Assembly: GCA_963585895.1 (NCBI GenBank)
Contig: OY757904.1
Span: 83,641,836-83,705,835, forward strand
Origin: Sepioteuthis lessoniana
Lineage: Eukaryota > Mollusca > Cephalopoda > Myopsida > Loliginidae
DNA: 64,000 nucleotides
Direction: 5' to 3'
Position numbers and translations under genes: made by a program. Below are positions 21,276 to 32,871 of the stretch, piece after piece. Position 1 is the first letter of the stretch, and every line of letters begins with the position of its first letter. A model generated the notes under the pieces. That model had not been told where the DNA came from. It saw nothing but the letters and a program-made list of their open reading frames with translations, and searched no databases.

Positions 21276-22270
21276 CCCTCCTTCCTTCCTTATTTTATTT
21301 TTTCTTATTTTATTTTACGTTCAAACTAATATTTGCCCTGCCAGCATCTCTTCTTCTCAATTACTTTGACTTTTATATAATCTTATTCTTTTAGAAATAC
21401 ACACAAATGACTCATTTACTTTACGACACACATGACTTTCCCTTTCTTAGCAACACCGAAAGTGGCGCGAGTCAAACAGGCAGACGACTTTTATGGACGC
21501 TGTTAGTGTGGTCGGTGAGATGACATTAAAACAATTTAAATAAAAAATCCTAGTTTTGATTCAAGTCTGACAAGTTGTTATTTGCTCAAGAACGCAAGAA
21601 GCAGGTCATCAGAAACTTCTCTAAAAATACCTACACTCTAATTCTTACCAGGGAACAAATTTTGTGTTACCTCAGTTAGCTAGGAGCACACAATTCAGCT
21701 TCGCTAAGAAAGCAATAGCATTTTTGGGTTCCTGTTAGATGCCTGATTAGATTTTTTCTAAGTTGCTATTCACGTAATCTTTGAATTTTCATCGCCTGCT
21801 GCTCACATTCATTTTAAGTTTGCTTATTTACGTAGGGATTAACCCTTTATTTTATTCAACAAACTTTAAAATCGCTTTCATGGATCAGACTGTTCTGTCC
21901 TACACAGGAAGTTCCGCTACAGATGTTAACACCGAGGCTTCGAATCATGTAAGTTAATTCGTTATCTTAAATCGAGATTTTCAAAGTGCAAAACACCGTT
22001 TTAAACATTCGTTACACTATTCTTGAAGACAAAAAATACAATTTTTATGTTTCGTAATTTAGATGAAGATGTTTCTGACAACATTTCCTTGTCTTAGACA
22101 TGTTGGTGTTCGTAAGCACAATGTACTCTCGAAGAATATAGGCGTTGATCTCAAAGATATCTAAGCTGAAGCAAAGATGCAACAAATTTTATGTTTACTC
22201 AAATCTTAGATACATAGAATATCATTGTAACATTTGCAACATCCTTTCTCATAAAAATTACTCTATATCA
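20721..22270. other. Unassigned with two (TA)n runs
   Basis: TA runs at about 21004-21034 and 21240-21270 flank a 200-bp segment. No gene or element recognised in the rest. Confidence 0.45.
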
Positions 22271-22272
22271 TT

Positions 22273-22279
22273 TGTGTGT

Positions 22280-22340
<61 letters not shown>
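22273..22340. repeat. (TG)n microsatellite
   Basis: TG run of about 68 bases. Confidence 0.96.
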
Positions 22341-22344
<4 letters not shown>

Positions 22345-22580
22345 ACAATAGATTCTATCCTCGCTGCAGCTACCTATTTAGTATCGTCATCACAAATATA
22401 TTCTGCGTTCAAAATTTTCTTGTTTTCAATTGATTTTAATTGACAAACTAATTGATCCTTCTTTTTCTATATAACCTGCTTCTCGGAGATAATTTATTTG
22501 CTTTTTTCATTACGATGTCAGGTTAGAGAGCATCGAATTTCGGAAATATCTGGTAAAATATTTTGCGTGTGCCTCATTGA

Positions 22581-22581
<1 letters not shown>

Positions 22582-22646
<65 letters not shown>
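22582..22646. repeat. (TG)n microsatellite
   Basis: TG run of about 65 bases, 240 bp after the previous one. Confidence 0.96.
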
Positions 22647-22648
<2 letters not shown>

Positions 22649-23439
22649 ACTAACTATGTTAAACTAATTTCCATTATGAACAAAGACGCTGACTTTACAC
22701 TGAAAAACAAACAATAATAACCTTATCCTGCAAGCGATTACTCATTTAGGACAAAAGGATTGTTGCATTGGGGCAGCTCTGTCCAGGCTTGATAAAGATC
22801 TTAATATGCGCATGAGCAAAGTGTGGAAACTGTCACCTGGAAAAGAAGTAAAAGAATAAAGAAGCGGGAAATTGGGTTCCAAATGAATTCGTCATTACAA
22901 CGCATTAGGCGGCGCCTCACTAACTGGATTTAGTTTCTTATTAGATATGAAAAATCTTATATGTGTGAAAGATGAAAAGTTGACTCAATCCGATAATTCG
23001 AAACATCGATGATCATGAGTGAATTTAGAACAACAAAACCTAACCTTTTTGGATAACGGTATTACTCAGTATTTGATGTGATACGATGTATATTATTAAC
23101 ACGAAACATATACTACCTTAATTACAAAATATATTGACTACATAAATATATTACCAATAGCTGAAGACTGGTGGAACGGATACAGCAGAACGTTATAATT
23201 GTCATCTTTGAAGTATAGGTGCTAAAATTGAAAATAAAAGGTCTTCTTATTAGAGAATGCATTTGAAGTGTAATGCTTCTGCTGCTACTGCTGCTGTTTG
23301 ACAATGTTCATCTACACGTGACATTAAAAACAAAAAATTGCCACCTCTGCAGCATTTATGTAAAATTGTAATGATATTTTCTGTGTTTAACATTTCATTG
23401 ACAACTTTACATCGGAGCCATTGTGGATCTATCAAGATT

Positions 23440-23440
<1 letters not shown>
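22647..23440. other. Unassigned, no gene seen
   Basis: No recognised element. A short (CTG)-like run lies at about 23278-23295. Confidence 0.45.

Positions 23441-23442
<2 letters not shown>

Positions 23443-23489
<47 letters not shown>
23443..23489. repeat. (TA)n microsatellite
   Basis: TA run of about 46 bases. Confidence 0.96.
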
Positions 23490-23490
<1 letters not shown>

Positions 23491-23693
23491 TTAAAATTAT
23501 ATCATAGACAAAGTGTTAAATAAATTGGAGATGATATATTCAAGCAGAGATCTTTTTTAATCAAAAAAAGCAACCAAAAATTTTTTAAATTTAAAAATTT
23601 AAATGCACATTCATATCAACAGAAATTTCCTAAAATAGACCATGAAAACTGATTGATAAGCATATTAATCAACTAATTAAAACGCACCAACAC

Positions 23694-23704
23694 GCGCGCA
23701 CACA

Positions 23705-23738
<34 letters not shown>

Positions 23739-23740
23739 AA
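23694..23740. repeat. (CA)n microsatellite
   Basis: CA run with a CG-containing start. Confidence 0.93.
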
Positions 23741-23992
23741 GTGGCGTACACAAATATTATCGTTATTGATATAAAGGGTTACAAAAATAACTGAATTATC
23801 TTTAAAGAAAATACTTCTGTTTTTGTTAGAAACACAAACGTATTCCTTTTGATTTAGAAATATTTCAATTGTAATTAACTTAATAAATTCATAATTATGT
23901 TTTAATCTTCTCGTAGCCAACAACCACAAAAAGATTCATGCAAAATCATGTCACTCAATATGTTTCTCGTTAACAACAGGTACGGTAGTAAA

Positions 23993-24081
23993 ACAAGTAA
24001 TAGTAGACACTAATTACTTGATTAAATGGAAGCAGAAGTGTTTCCATTTAATCAAGTTATTAGTGTCTACAAATTACTTGT
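23993..24081. repeat. Long near-perfect hairpin, 39-bp arms
   Basis: The arm at 23993-24031 starts ACAAGTAATAGTAGACAC and ends TTAAATGGAA. Its reverse complement fills 24042-24081 with only two or three differences. The loop is about 10 bases. The size and near identity resemble a pre-miRNA-like or minimal foldback structure. No flanking target duplication was recognised. Confidence 0.85.
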
Positions 24082-24325
24082 AAGAAGAAAGATATATATA
24101 ATGACCGTCGCCGAAAAAGTTTTTTCGTCAGAAAAAGCACCTTTTTTACACCACTTGAAAGTTGGTATCCACAGGGAATTCATTACGTGATCAACTGACT
24201 AATTCCATTTGGAGTTCTTGCTGCGAACATTTCCTGCTTTAACTTCAAGAGCTGAGATTACGTTCGAGTCAATGTCGAAAAGTTCACAACTTATCTTCAA
24301 TCGAATTTGCCCGAGAAAAAAAAAG

Positions 24326-24825
<500 letters not shown>

Positions 24826-25054
24826 ATACGGTTCTGTCAATGTCTTATAACTGAGTGACGAAAGCACCTTTGGCTAACTTTTGGCACCAGAATGTCTTTA
24901 AAAGATGGACAGATCGATACTGAAAACCAATAAGTTGACTCGTTTTAGTGATCAAGACGTTTTATGATTGAAAATTTTAATCTTAGATGTTAGACATTTA
25001 GATCTTCTAGTCCACCAATAATTGAAGATTTTTTGTATGGATATTTATTTACCC

Positions 25055-25215
25055 CTTTGCACTTGCAGGATGCGACACCAGATCAATTTTTAAGCAGAGT
25101 TCAACATGTTTGAATTCAGAGTTCTCGTTTTCCATTATTCGTTGCCCTAGTTGGTCACTGTGTCCATTCCTGCGACGATAGCCAATGGAATACGAGCGTC
25201 TTTATTCGGATATTA
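25055..25215 (-). repeat. SINE-Q 3' part
   Basis: On the minus strand it holds GCTTAAAAATTGATCTGGTG, CTGAATTCAAACATG and the GTCGCATCCTGC end, as in the SINE-Q copies at 12190 and 28560. Confidence 0.6.
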
Positions 25216-25254
25216 TGTGCACCCTATCCTGACGGTAAGCCACATCCCTGTTAA

Positions 25255-26900
25255 AAAACGAATACATTGATACATTCGTTCAAAAGGGTGGAATCTCCGG
25301 CATTGAGCATACAAGAATGTTAACGTAGCTTGTGAAAGACGCTAAAGGTAACAAACAAGAATTGGTAGTTCAATGGTTGGACTTAAAAATGGGTATGGGG
25401 AAATCCTACACAAGTTAAATGAAAAAGGCACTGAAGATACAGTATGTGTCCAACTAGATCAAAGACCTAATCATGGGTTATTATAATAACTTTAGGATAA
25501 GAATCGAGACAGAGGTCAGTATGTTGAAGCGGAATACGTTGGAGGCGGGAATAATAACAGATTGCCCTATGTCAGTTAACTTTTTCGCGTTAGCCATGAA
25601 TATGATAAAATCTGCTGAGAAAGAATGCAGAGGTCTAGTAACAAGAAAGAGAGTCAAGCAACCATCAATCGCAGCCTACATGGATGACATAACAATTAGT
25701 GCACTCTCAGTAACTGGAAAGAGATTGCTATTAAAAGGGCTGGAAGAATTCATCTTGTGGGTTAGGATGAGTTTCAATTCGGCAAAATCAAAGTCACTAG
25801 TTTTAAAGCAAAGCAGGGGAGCTGAAAAGATTCACTTTACAGTATCCGAGGAAACTCTCCCTGCATTAACTGAGAAGTCAGTTAAAAGTCCAGGGAAAAG
25901 TTGGATTCCACGCTAAGATATACTATAGCAATCTAAGAAACAATTAAAGACCTTCTAATCTGGCTAAATAAGACTGATAAATCTAGATTACCCGATCGCT
26001 TCAAAATGTGGATATACCAATATGCAGTTATTCTAAGAATCCTGTGGCTGCTGGCAATTTTCGAAATTTCTATGTCACCTGTAGAAAAGGTTGAAAGGGA
26101 GATCCGTGGGTATCTGAGAAGGTGGCTTGGACTTCCTTGATGTAGAGCCTCGATCGACTCAAAAGTAAATGAAGCTCAAATCGAGGTCGGATTGGATTGC
26201 CAAAAAGGAGCTAAAAGTGGCTGAATAACGTTTGCGACAAAAAAAGTTCATAGATGCAGTCGTCAAAAGACAGGCAGGCTTTAGTTATGTATCCAGACGA
26301 CGAATACAGACATTAAAAGGACCATCATCATCAAATACAAGAAAGGATTCGCCCCGGAGTAGAAAGAAGAATGACAAAGAAGATTGAGTTAACCCAACAA
26401 GGAGCCTGAATAAGGTCAGATATATGGCGCACAATTATAACTAACTGAAGGTGTAGGCAGTTTACGACGTATTGCTAGGTCCCATAAATCTCCACATCTG
26501 GAATAAAAGAGATTCCCAAGGGTCACTGCAGCACATATTAAGTGGGTTTTCCAAAGTTTTGTCTGATGACCAATACCATTGGCGCCACGACCCGATATTA
26601 GACAATTACAGACCCAGTTGACATCGCCATTTGCGTTAATAGCCTAAAAGTGAACAAGTAACAGTACAGTTCGTTTAGGTCGGAGAGAAAAAACCCACAC
26701 AGAAACAGAAAAAAGTGTCTAGTATGCTTTTATCAGCAGTTGACGGGTAGATGAGGGTGGATCTAGGAAATAAACTGAAATTCCTCGATCAGATAGTAAA
26801 GATAATTTTACGCACAGACACAGTCATATTCTCTAATTCAATAAAGCAAATGATGATGCAGGGTGTAGAAGATTCGCTGCAAAATCCTTTCATGAAGTCT
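25255..26900 (+). pseudogene. Non-LTR reverse transcriptase (R2-like), decayed
   Basis: A degraded retrotransposon polymerase that would copy its RNA at the target site. In order: a TFVQKGGISGIEHTRML block (about 25275), VVQWLDL (about 25365), YYNNFRIRI (25482), GIITDCPMSVNFFALAMNMI (about 25548), and the catalytic AAYMDDITI motif (about 25670), giving a YxDD polymerase core. The thumb follows with ILWVRMSFNSAKSKSLVL. After a stop and frame change it continues with KMWIYQYAVILRILWLL (about 26000), a YLRRWLGLP motif followed by a stop (26140), SLQHILSGF near 26525, YHWRHDPIL near 26570 and MRVDLGNKL near 26750. At least eight stops or shifts are visible. Family motifs resemble polymerases usually labelled R2-like in fish and molluscs; the clade is uncertain. 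Confidence 0.85.
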
Positions 26901-26999
26901 AGATAAGTTTTGGATTGACAGGAAATAGGGAAAATAAAGTGATCCAAAATATATCAAAGACAGTTGAGAAAGTAGCTTAGTGGTTGTGAGACCAGATGG

Positions 27000-27860
27000 A
27001 TTGAAAAATAATATTTAAGTTTGAATGTAAGGAGTCAAGGTAAATAATTTGATGATTACTAGACACACTCACATACACATATATATATTTTGATATATTG
27101 ATATATCCCAAACACAAGTGCTTAAACGACATTTTAGGCAAAGTGTTAAAAAATTGATATTAATTTATTCAAGCCTTCTTTTTTGTAAAGCGTAGATAAA
27201 AAAAATTGAAAAAAGAAGCCACTAAAAAACAATAATAAAAACAATATTTCAAAAGCTCATTCGTATGAAGAGGAATTACCTACAAATAGAATATGAAACC
27301 TGATTGATAAACACATTTATTAATTAATATTGATTAACAAATTAAAACGTATCTCATGACAGAACTGTCCCACACCAGGATTACCTTATTGATGCTTATC
27401 ATGTAAGAAATATATCTCTATCTCTTTCACTCCAACATATACACCTCTCTCACTCACATACATACATGCACACATACATACACACACATAGAGACACATG
27501 TTATACACTATATAGATTTGAGATGAGATTTTTCACACAATGTCAAAAAGAATTCTTTCCAAACAAAGTTTGCTCAGGCATAAACAAAAACAGTCGTGTC
27601 CATTAGTTTGTCCGAATTGCTTTGTGGTGCAGCCCTGCGTCCGTGAAAAATGCACAAATGCGTATTAGGGAAGAAATTATGATGTGTGTACGGAGATTGT
27701 CGAATGCCAAATTGCTGATCCTAAGAGCCGGAAGTGATCTACTCAAGAAACCAATAGACTTCTCCCTCAGGCTCTGTTTTGCATCAAAATTCATTTCATT
27801 ATTTCGAGAAGTTATGTTTATCTTGTACTACCTTGCTTGTAAAGTAATGATTATGATAGT
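27000..27860. other. Unassigned; coding-like stretch near 27600-27800
   Basis: 27600-27800 is less AT-rich than its surroundings and open in two frames, once on each strand. No motif was recognised. The rest holds short CA/TA tracts at about 27060-27090 and 27450-27500. Confidence 0.35.
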
Positions 27861-27864
27861 TATA

Positions 27865-28245
27865 AATCATAACAGCTCTGTCGGTAGAGCTTAGAATACA
27901 CATAGGAGTAAGACCCTCCAAAAAAGGGGTGTCTTTTGTATGACACTAAACTAAAGTAGTAGTGCCTGTTATAGCCCACTCTATGAGTCAAATAGATCTG
28001 TTTGAAAATTATTAATATTGGATAGGAATAGATGAAACCATATATGCAAATTAATAGGAACACTTAGTATTATATAACTGTGTGCAAACAATTAGTCACC
28101 GACAAATGCAGTGGAAAATTGAAGATATAGATATGATTATTATCAAGCATTTACAAATGAATCAAATTTCGGCATTAAATAACCCTTAAGGAGTTGATAT
28201 GCCGTTGAACAAATAAACCGAATCAGACCAAATCAAACCAACCAA
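27865..28245 (+). repeat. SINE-K copy with best tRNA-Lys-like head
   Basis: The head reads AGCTCTGTCGGTAGAGCTTAG, nearly the tRNA-Lys A-box region AGCTCAGTCGGTAGAGC. It is followed by GTGTCTTTTGTATGACACTA, a deletion of the middle, body units, the pre-tail CATTTACAAATGAATCAAAT, and the tail at 28168-28240 with GGCATTAAATAACCC, GTTGATATGCC and ACCAACCAA. Confidence 0.82.
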
Positions 28246-28294
28246 TGCATCACGATTTATAAAAATATAATGTTAGACTGATGCATCTTTCAAC

Positions 28295-28460
28295 AAGGGA
28301 GAGTTCCCGTGGCGTAATATCTAAGCGAGTTCGAACTCGCTAATACGTTCAATTTCGAATTAATACCCGACAGAAAGTTACGAACCCCTTTTACCCACCA
28401 GCTATGGCTTTGGCATTAAATAACACTCAAAGTTTGATATGCTATTAAACAAAGAAAGCA
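28295..28460 (+). repeat. SINE-R copy, short
   Basis: Head CCCGTGGCGTAATATCTAAG and GCGAGTTCGAACTCGC (B-box-like). Tail TTTGGCATTAAATAACACTC with GTTTGATATGC and AAACAAAGAAAGC. Confidence 0.75.
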
Positions 28461-28559
28461 AACAATTTCTTTTAGCATCTTGTGCTCGAAATACAACACA
28501 TGAGGACGTTACAAAAGAAATAATTGGTGAATAAAAGAATATGTATCTATCCAACCCTT

Positions 28560-28830
28560 TGACCACAAGATCAATTTTTAAGCAGAGTACAGTCGGTTTG
28601 AATTTAGAGTTTTCCTTCTCTTTGACTGGTTGCAAAACAAGGCAACAAAAAAAAAACAGTCTTATTTTCTGTTTATTCATTTCTAGAGAGAAGAGATGGA
28701 TTCATGCCTTTGCCAAAGGTGTTTTCGCAAAAGGAAACGTTAACAGCATTGTCTAGGATGTGAACTCGGCTCTCTGATTCCACTCCTAGCGACGATAGCT
28801 GTTACGCTAAAAGCTGATGGATCAAAAGTA
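28560..28830 (-). repeat. SINE-Q copy
   Basis: The minus strand shows a GAGTGGAATCAGAGAGCC block (B-box side), TTGCAACCAGTCAAAGAG, CTAAATTCAAACCGACTG and CTGCTTAAAAATTGATC at the 3' end. The ORFs across it are not genes. Confidence 0.6.
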
Positions 28831-29624
28831 TTTATACACATCATCAATTTATCATTTTTAAGTTTAAAAAGAATTAATGTTAGCATGTAGGACCTATTTT
28901 TCATGACAATCCGCGTACTCTTAGGACAAGCAAGGAACCTGTCCCCTGCCTATGTCACATAACGCTAGAGTTTCACATAGAACATTTATGTAAAAACTAT
29001 AACGAAATCAAAAGATCCCAATGATGATATCATATTGCTACCTTACCCAAGTCTCGGTTCTTAGAAGTATTTCCAAACAATTATAAGTTCTTAAACTATC
29101 CGTGCAGTCCAAAGAGGTTCAAGTTTACTGGGACTGTATGTAATTTTTCAAGTTCAGAAAAAAGAAAAAATATCCTGGATTAGTTGAAAATACCCAGAAC
29201 TGATGACATTGACAAAGACGCATTTATCAGAATATACAGTCAAAAGACAACAACATAGAACAGAATGGGTAAAGTTTGTGAATCATAACTTTAACAAACA
29301 CCACATTATTTAACGTTTGTCATTTTTATGTTGTTTGTATTGTAAAATTTGAAAAAGTTTTTATTGAATTTTCAACATTGTAAAGTGTCCTAACCGGTTT
29401 AGTTTGTATATTTCACAAAAAGATTTCCTTATGTAAATAAAGTCAGAAATCATTGTGTTGTGCGTTAATGTTTTTCCTCAGGTGTAGATATCCCCATTGA
29501 GATAGTCATTGTTATATCGAGAGATAACATTTAGATTATGTTGCACTTGTTGGTTTGTATGTCAGTATGTCGATCTCTGGTCGGTATTACCGAAGTTAGC
29601 CTTTTTTCTTTAATTCTTTAGTGT
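28831..29624. other. Unassigned, no gene seen
   Basis: No element recognised. Confidence 0.45.
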
Positions 29625-29868
29625 TTTTTTCAAGCAATTATATTGTTTCAAGTAACTAATGATTATACTCATTCCTAAATAGTTATAGTTTCAAGTAACA
29701 ATTCGTTATACGAATAATTTGCTCAGTAAAATGGTCTCAATTATTCCTAACTCGAATACTTTCCAATTTATGTTTTCGAGTAACTATTCCAACTTAATAA
29801 TTATCATATATTTACACACAGTTTCAAGTATTTTTTATCTAATACTAATACTTTGCAACCAATTGCAT
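29625..29868 (-). repeat. SINE-K body fragment
   Basis: At least four minus-strand body units (TTTCAAGTAACNATT, CACACAGTTTCAAGTATT on plus). It ends where LINE coding sequence starts at about 29870, so it marks that insertion junction. Confidence 0.6.
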
Positions 29869-31110
29869 TCCCTCAAGTACAAATACTTGGGAATATTGGA
29901 ATGTAACATCATCAAACGAGATGAAAGAAAAAAATTAAGAAAGTGTATCTCAGGAGAACCAGGAACCTACTCGAAATCAAACTAAACAGCGGGAACCTTA
30001 TAAAAGGGAGAAATACCTGGGCTGTTCCACTCGTAAGATAATCGGATCCATTCCTACAGTGGACCAGAGAAGAACTTAAACAAATGGACCAGAGAACAAG
30101 AAAACTAATGACTATACATGAGGCATTACATCCCAGATATGACGTTGACAGACTATATGTGTCAAGAAAAAGGTAAGAAGACGACTTACCAGCATTGAAG
30201 ACAGTGTTGGCACATCGAGACAAAGACTCGAAGAGTTTAAAGAAAAGTGAGGGGTAAGACTGATTACAATCACCAAAAACAATACTGACTACACCAGGAC
30301 CAACAGAATGAAAATAACCAGAAAACAAAAATGAGAAGGAAAACAACTCTATGGACGTTTTAAGCGACTAACAAACAACATCTCACACGAGAAGACATAG
30401 GCGTCGCTAAGAAAGGGAAACCTTAAGAAAGGAACTGAAGCTCTTCTAATAGCAGCTCAAAACAACACCATAAGGACCAATCATATCAAAGCAAGAATAG
30501 ATAAGACGCAACAAAACAGCCTATGTAGATTATGTGGTCACAAAGACGAAACGACCAATCACATAATAAGCGAATAAAGCAAACTAATGCAGAAAGAATA
30601 TAAGACTAAACAAGACTAGGTGGATAAGGGAATTCACTGGAAATTGCGCAAGAAATTGAAATTGGACCATATGAACAAATGGTATATGCACAACCCAACA
30701 TCTGTCCTGGAGAATGAGACACACACACTCCTCTGGGATTTTGAGACACAACCTGATCACCTAATCTCGGCTAGACGATTAGACTTAGTAATAATCAACA
30801 ACAACAAAAAAGACTTGCTGAATTGTGGACTTTGCTGTCCCGGTCGGCCATAGAGTAAAATTGAAAGAAAATTAAAAGAAGGATAAGTACCTCGACCTTG
30901 CTATGGATTTGAAAAAAACTGTGGAGCATGAAAATGACAGTGATACCAATTGTAATTGGCGCTCTTAGTTCAGTCACCAAAGGATTGGTGCAGAGACTGG
31001 GGGACTTGGAAATAAGAGGACGAGTGGAGACCATCCAAACTGCAGAATTGTTGTGATCGACCAGAATACTTGAGGAGACTTGCTATCAGTAAACTCCAGT
31101 GAGAAACCAT
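29868..31110 (+). pseudogene. LINE ORF2 C-terminal part, decayed
   Basis: 5'-truncated LINE reverse-transcriptase gene, C-terminal third only. In order: KYLGILECNIIKRDERKKL (about 29878), NTWAVPLVR-like block with a stop (about 30014), TREELKQMDQRTRKLMTIHE (about 30065), HPRYDVDRLYVSRK (about 30128), KARIDKTQQNSLCRLCG (about 30490), a CX2C...H knuckle whose last Cys position abuts a TAA (about 30576), then HWKLRKKLKLDHMNKWYMHN (about 30643), LENETHTLLWDFETQPDHLI (about 30705), and the terminal YLDLA / SDTN region with frame shifts. Several stops and shifts: dead. These motifs recur in LINEs of many invertebrates; I do not assign the clade. Confidence 0.85.
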
Positions 31111-31149
31111 TGGCTAACGCTGGTGTGAAATTCTTGAAAAGAAGTAAAT

Positions 31150-31470
31150 TATAATAAGTATAATAATTGTGAATTTTGCGTTCCGGCGATTTAGAGAAAG
31201 TAAAAAGATAGACAAATACTTGGATCTTGACAGTGAGCTAAAAATGCTGTGGGATATGAAAGTGACAGTGATACCAATTGTAGTAAGAGGTCTTGGAACA
31301 GTCTCCGGAGACCTGGTAAAGAAACTGAAAGAACTAGAGATCCTGACTACAACACTGTTAAACTCAATCAGAATACATCGAGAAAGTCATGGGGACATGA
31401 GGAGACTTGCTGTCACTCAAACTCCAGTGAAAAACCACCAGTTAAAAATTATATGAAAAACTCGTAAGGA
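31150..31470 (+). pseudogene. Second LINE C-terminal tail in tandem
   Basis: Restarts at IVNFAFRRF, which aligns with the IVDFAVP-like point of the preceding unit, and runs through KIDKYLDLDSELKMLWDMKV, TVIPIVVRGLGTVSGDLVKK and LEILTTTLLNSIRI to a stop at 31455. It is open and better preserved than the first tail. The same 3' coding segment is therefore present twice in a row, about 250 bp apart. Confidence 0.8.
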
Positions 31471-31489
31471 ATAAAATTATAATTAGTTT

Positions 31490-31790
31490 GAATAGAGTTA
31501 TATGGTTTAAAGTATTCCTATCTAATACAAATAATTTTCAAAGGTATCTGTTTGTCCCTTAGGTGGGACTCTAATAGGTACTAGCACTTCAAGTCAGAGT
31601 TGACCTGGGTATAAAATAAATGAAGAGGTATTCCACACTCCCCTGAGCTCAAGAACTGGAGCCTCATCACTGTTATACCCAGGATATCCTTCTTTTTCAT
31701 GGGGTAGGGTCTTCCTCACCTTCAGAGGATGCAATTGATGTAAAGTTTAGCTCCTTCGACAGGACCTGTTACATTTGTGATAATATCTCA
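31490..31790 (-). repeat. SINE-K copy, tailless
   Basis: Minus-strand body unit (ATTTGTATTAGATAGGAATAC), then on plus the block CTAATAGGTACTAGCACTTC, ACACTCCCCTGAGCTC and GAGGATGCAATTGATG of the head side. It abuts the LINE tail at 31490. Confidence 0.7.
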
Positions 31791-32474
31791 ATGGTAAAAG
31801 TAAAGGATTAAAGGTTAGAGGTTCATGATTCAGATGGAGAAATCTATTGTAATAATCCTCTTATAGTCAAAATACCTACATTTGAGTTAATTAGATTTAA
31901 ATTATTTCGAGTACTTAACTGTCATTTAATTATTTTATTATCATTTTTCTTCTAGCGTTTTGCATAGAAAGAGAAGAAACCAAATTTATTCGTGTGAAGC
32001 GGTCAAAAGGCGGAAGTTGATTAGTAGCACACCTGCAGGTTTGACGCATTAGTAACAGGATTGGAGTCTTAGGTAAGAGGTCAAGGATACGGTTATTAGG
32101 TTAATGATATCCATTGTTTCATATTTACATTGCAATAGAAATATCAAAGTGTGGATATTAGATGAGATAGATTCCTTGATTTAACAATTTCAAGTGAGAC
32201 CGCTGGTAGAAAATGTCTCTTAACGTTTGTTGGTATTTAAAGTTCATTTTGTTTATGGAGTTTATAAACTGTAAGCCATAATGTGGTGCGTTTAAAAATG
32301 AAGAATTTAAAAGAAAAAGCATCTCTATTATTTTTTTTTTTTTTTTTTGAAGGTCATTCGAGTATTTGTTAAAATCCAAATTGCTGCAAAAATAAGTTAT
32401 CAACAGAGCGGAGTATTAAATTTCACAAGTACATAATAATAGGAGGAATTTTATTCGACATTATCCCAAACCAT

Positions 32475-32480
<6 letters not shown>
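31791..32480. other. Unassigned; poly-T near 32330
   Basis: No recognised gene or element. Confidence 0.45.

Positions 32481-32552
<72 letters not shown>
32481..32552. repeat. (TA)n microsatellite
   Basis: 72 bases of perfect TA. Confidence 0.97.
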
Positions 32553-32554
<2 letters not shown>

Positions 32555-32673
32555 AAGCTGTATGTGTGTGTATATATGGATAGATTGTTTTTAACGCATG
32601 TATATGTTACACGACTGGTACATTTTCCTTGTTTCTTTTCTGGCATATCAATTTTTTTAAAACTCTTCATATT

Positions 32674-32712
32674 TTGTCCTGATGATGACCTAAGGTCGAA
32701 ACTAGTCAAGAA
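32674..32712 (+). ncRNA. Hammerhead-like motif, weak
   Basis: Plus strand CTGATGA (32679-32685), one extra T, GACC-TAA-GGTC (32687-32697), GAA then a two-pair stem III and GTC (32705-32707). Stem I does not pair next to the core and there is an extra base before stem II. It is either a decayed retroelement ribozyme or a chance resemblance. Confidence 0.35.
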
Positions 32713-32871
32713 CAATTAAAAAGTAATTACAAAGAATCATTACGTTTGTCTTATCACTTTTTCTCACCTTAAAATTGTCTACAATGAAATACAAACAAGT
32801 TTTCGATCCTCAGACAACTTTTCATAAGAAATCATTAGGAATATGCTAAAACATTTATATATATATATATA

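Noticed and set aside
27865-27900. A tRNA-Lys gene
   Set aside because: Only the 5' half resembles tRNA-Lys; the sequence then continues as a dispersed SINE.
30795-31034. 79-codon minus-strand frame
   Set aside because: It is the antisense shadow of the LINE tail on the plus strand.
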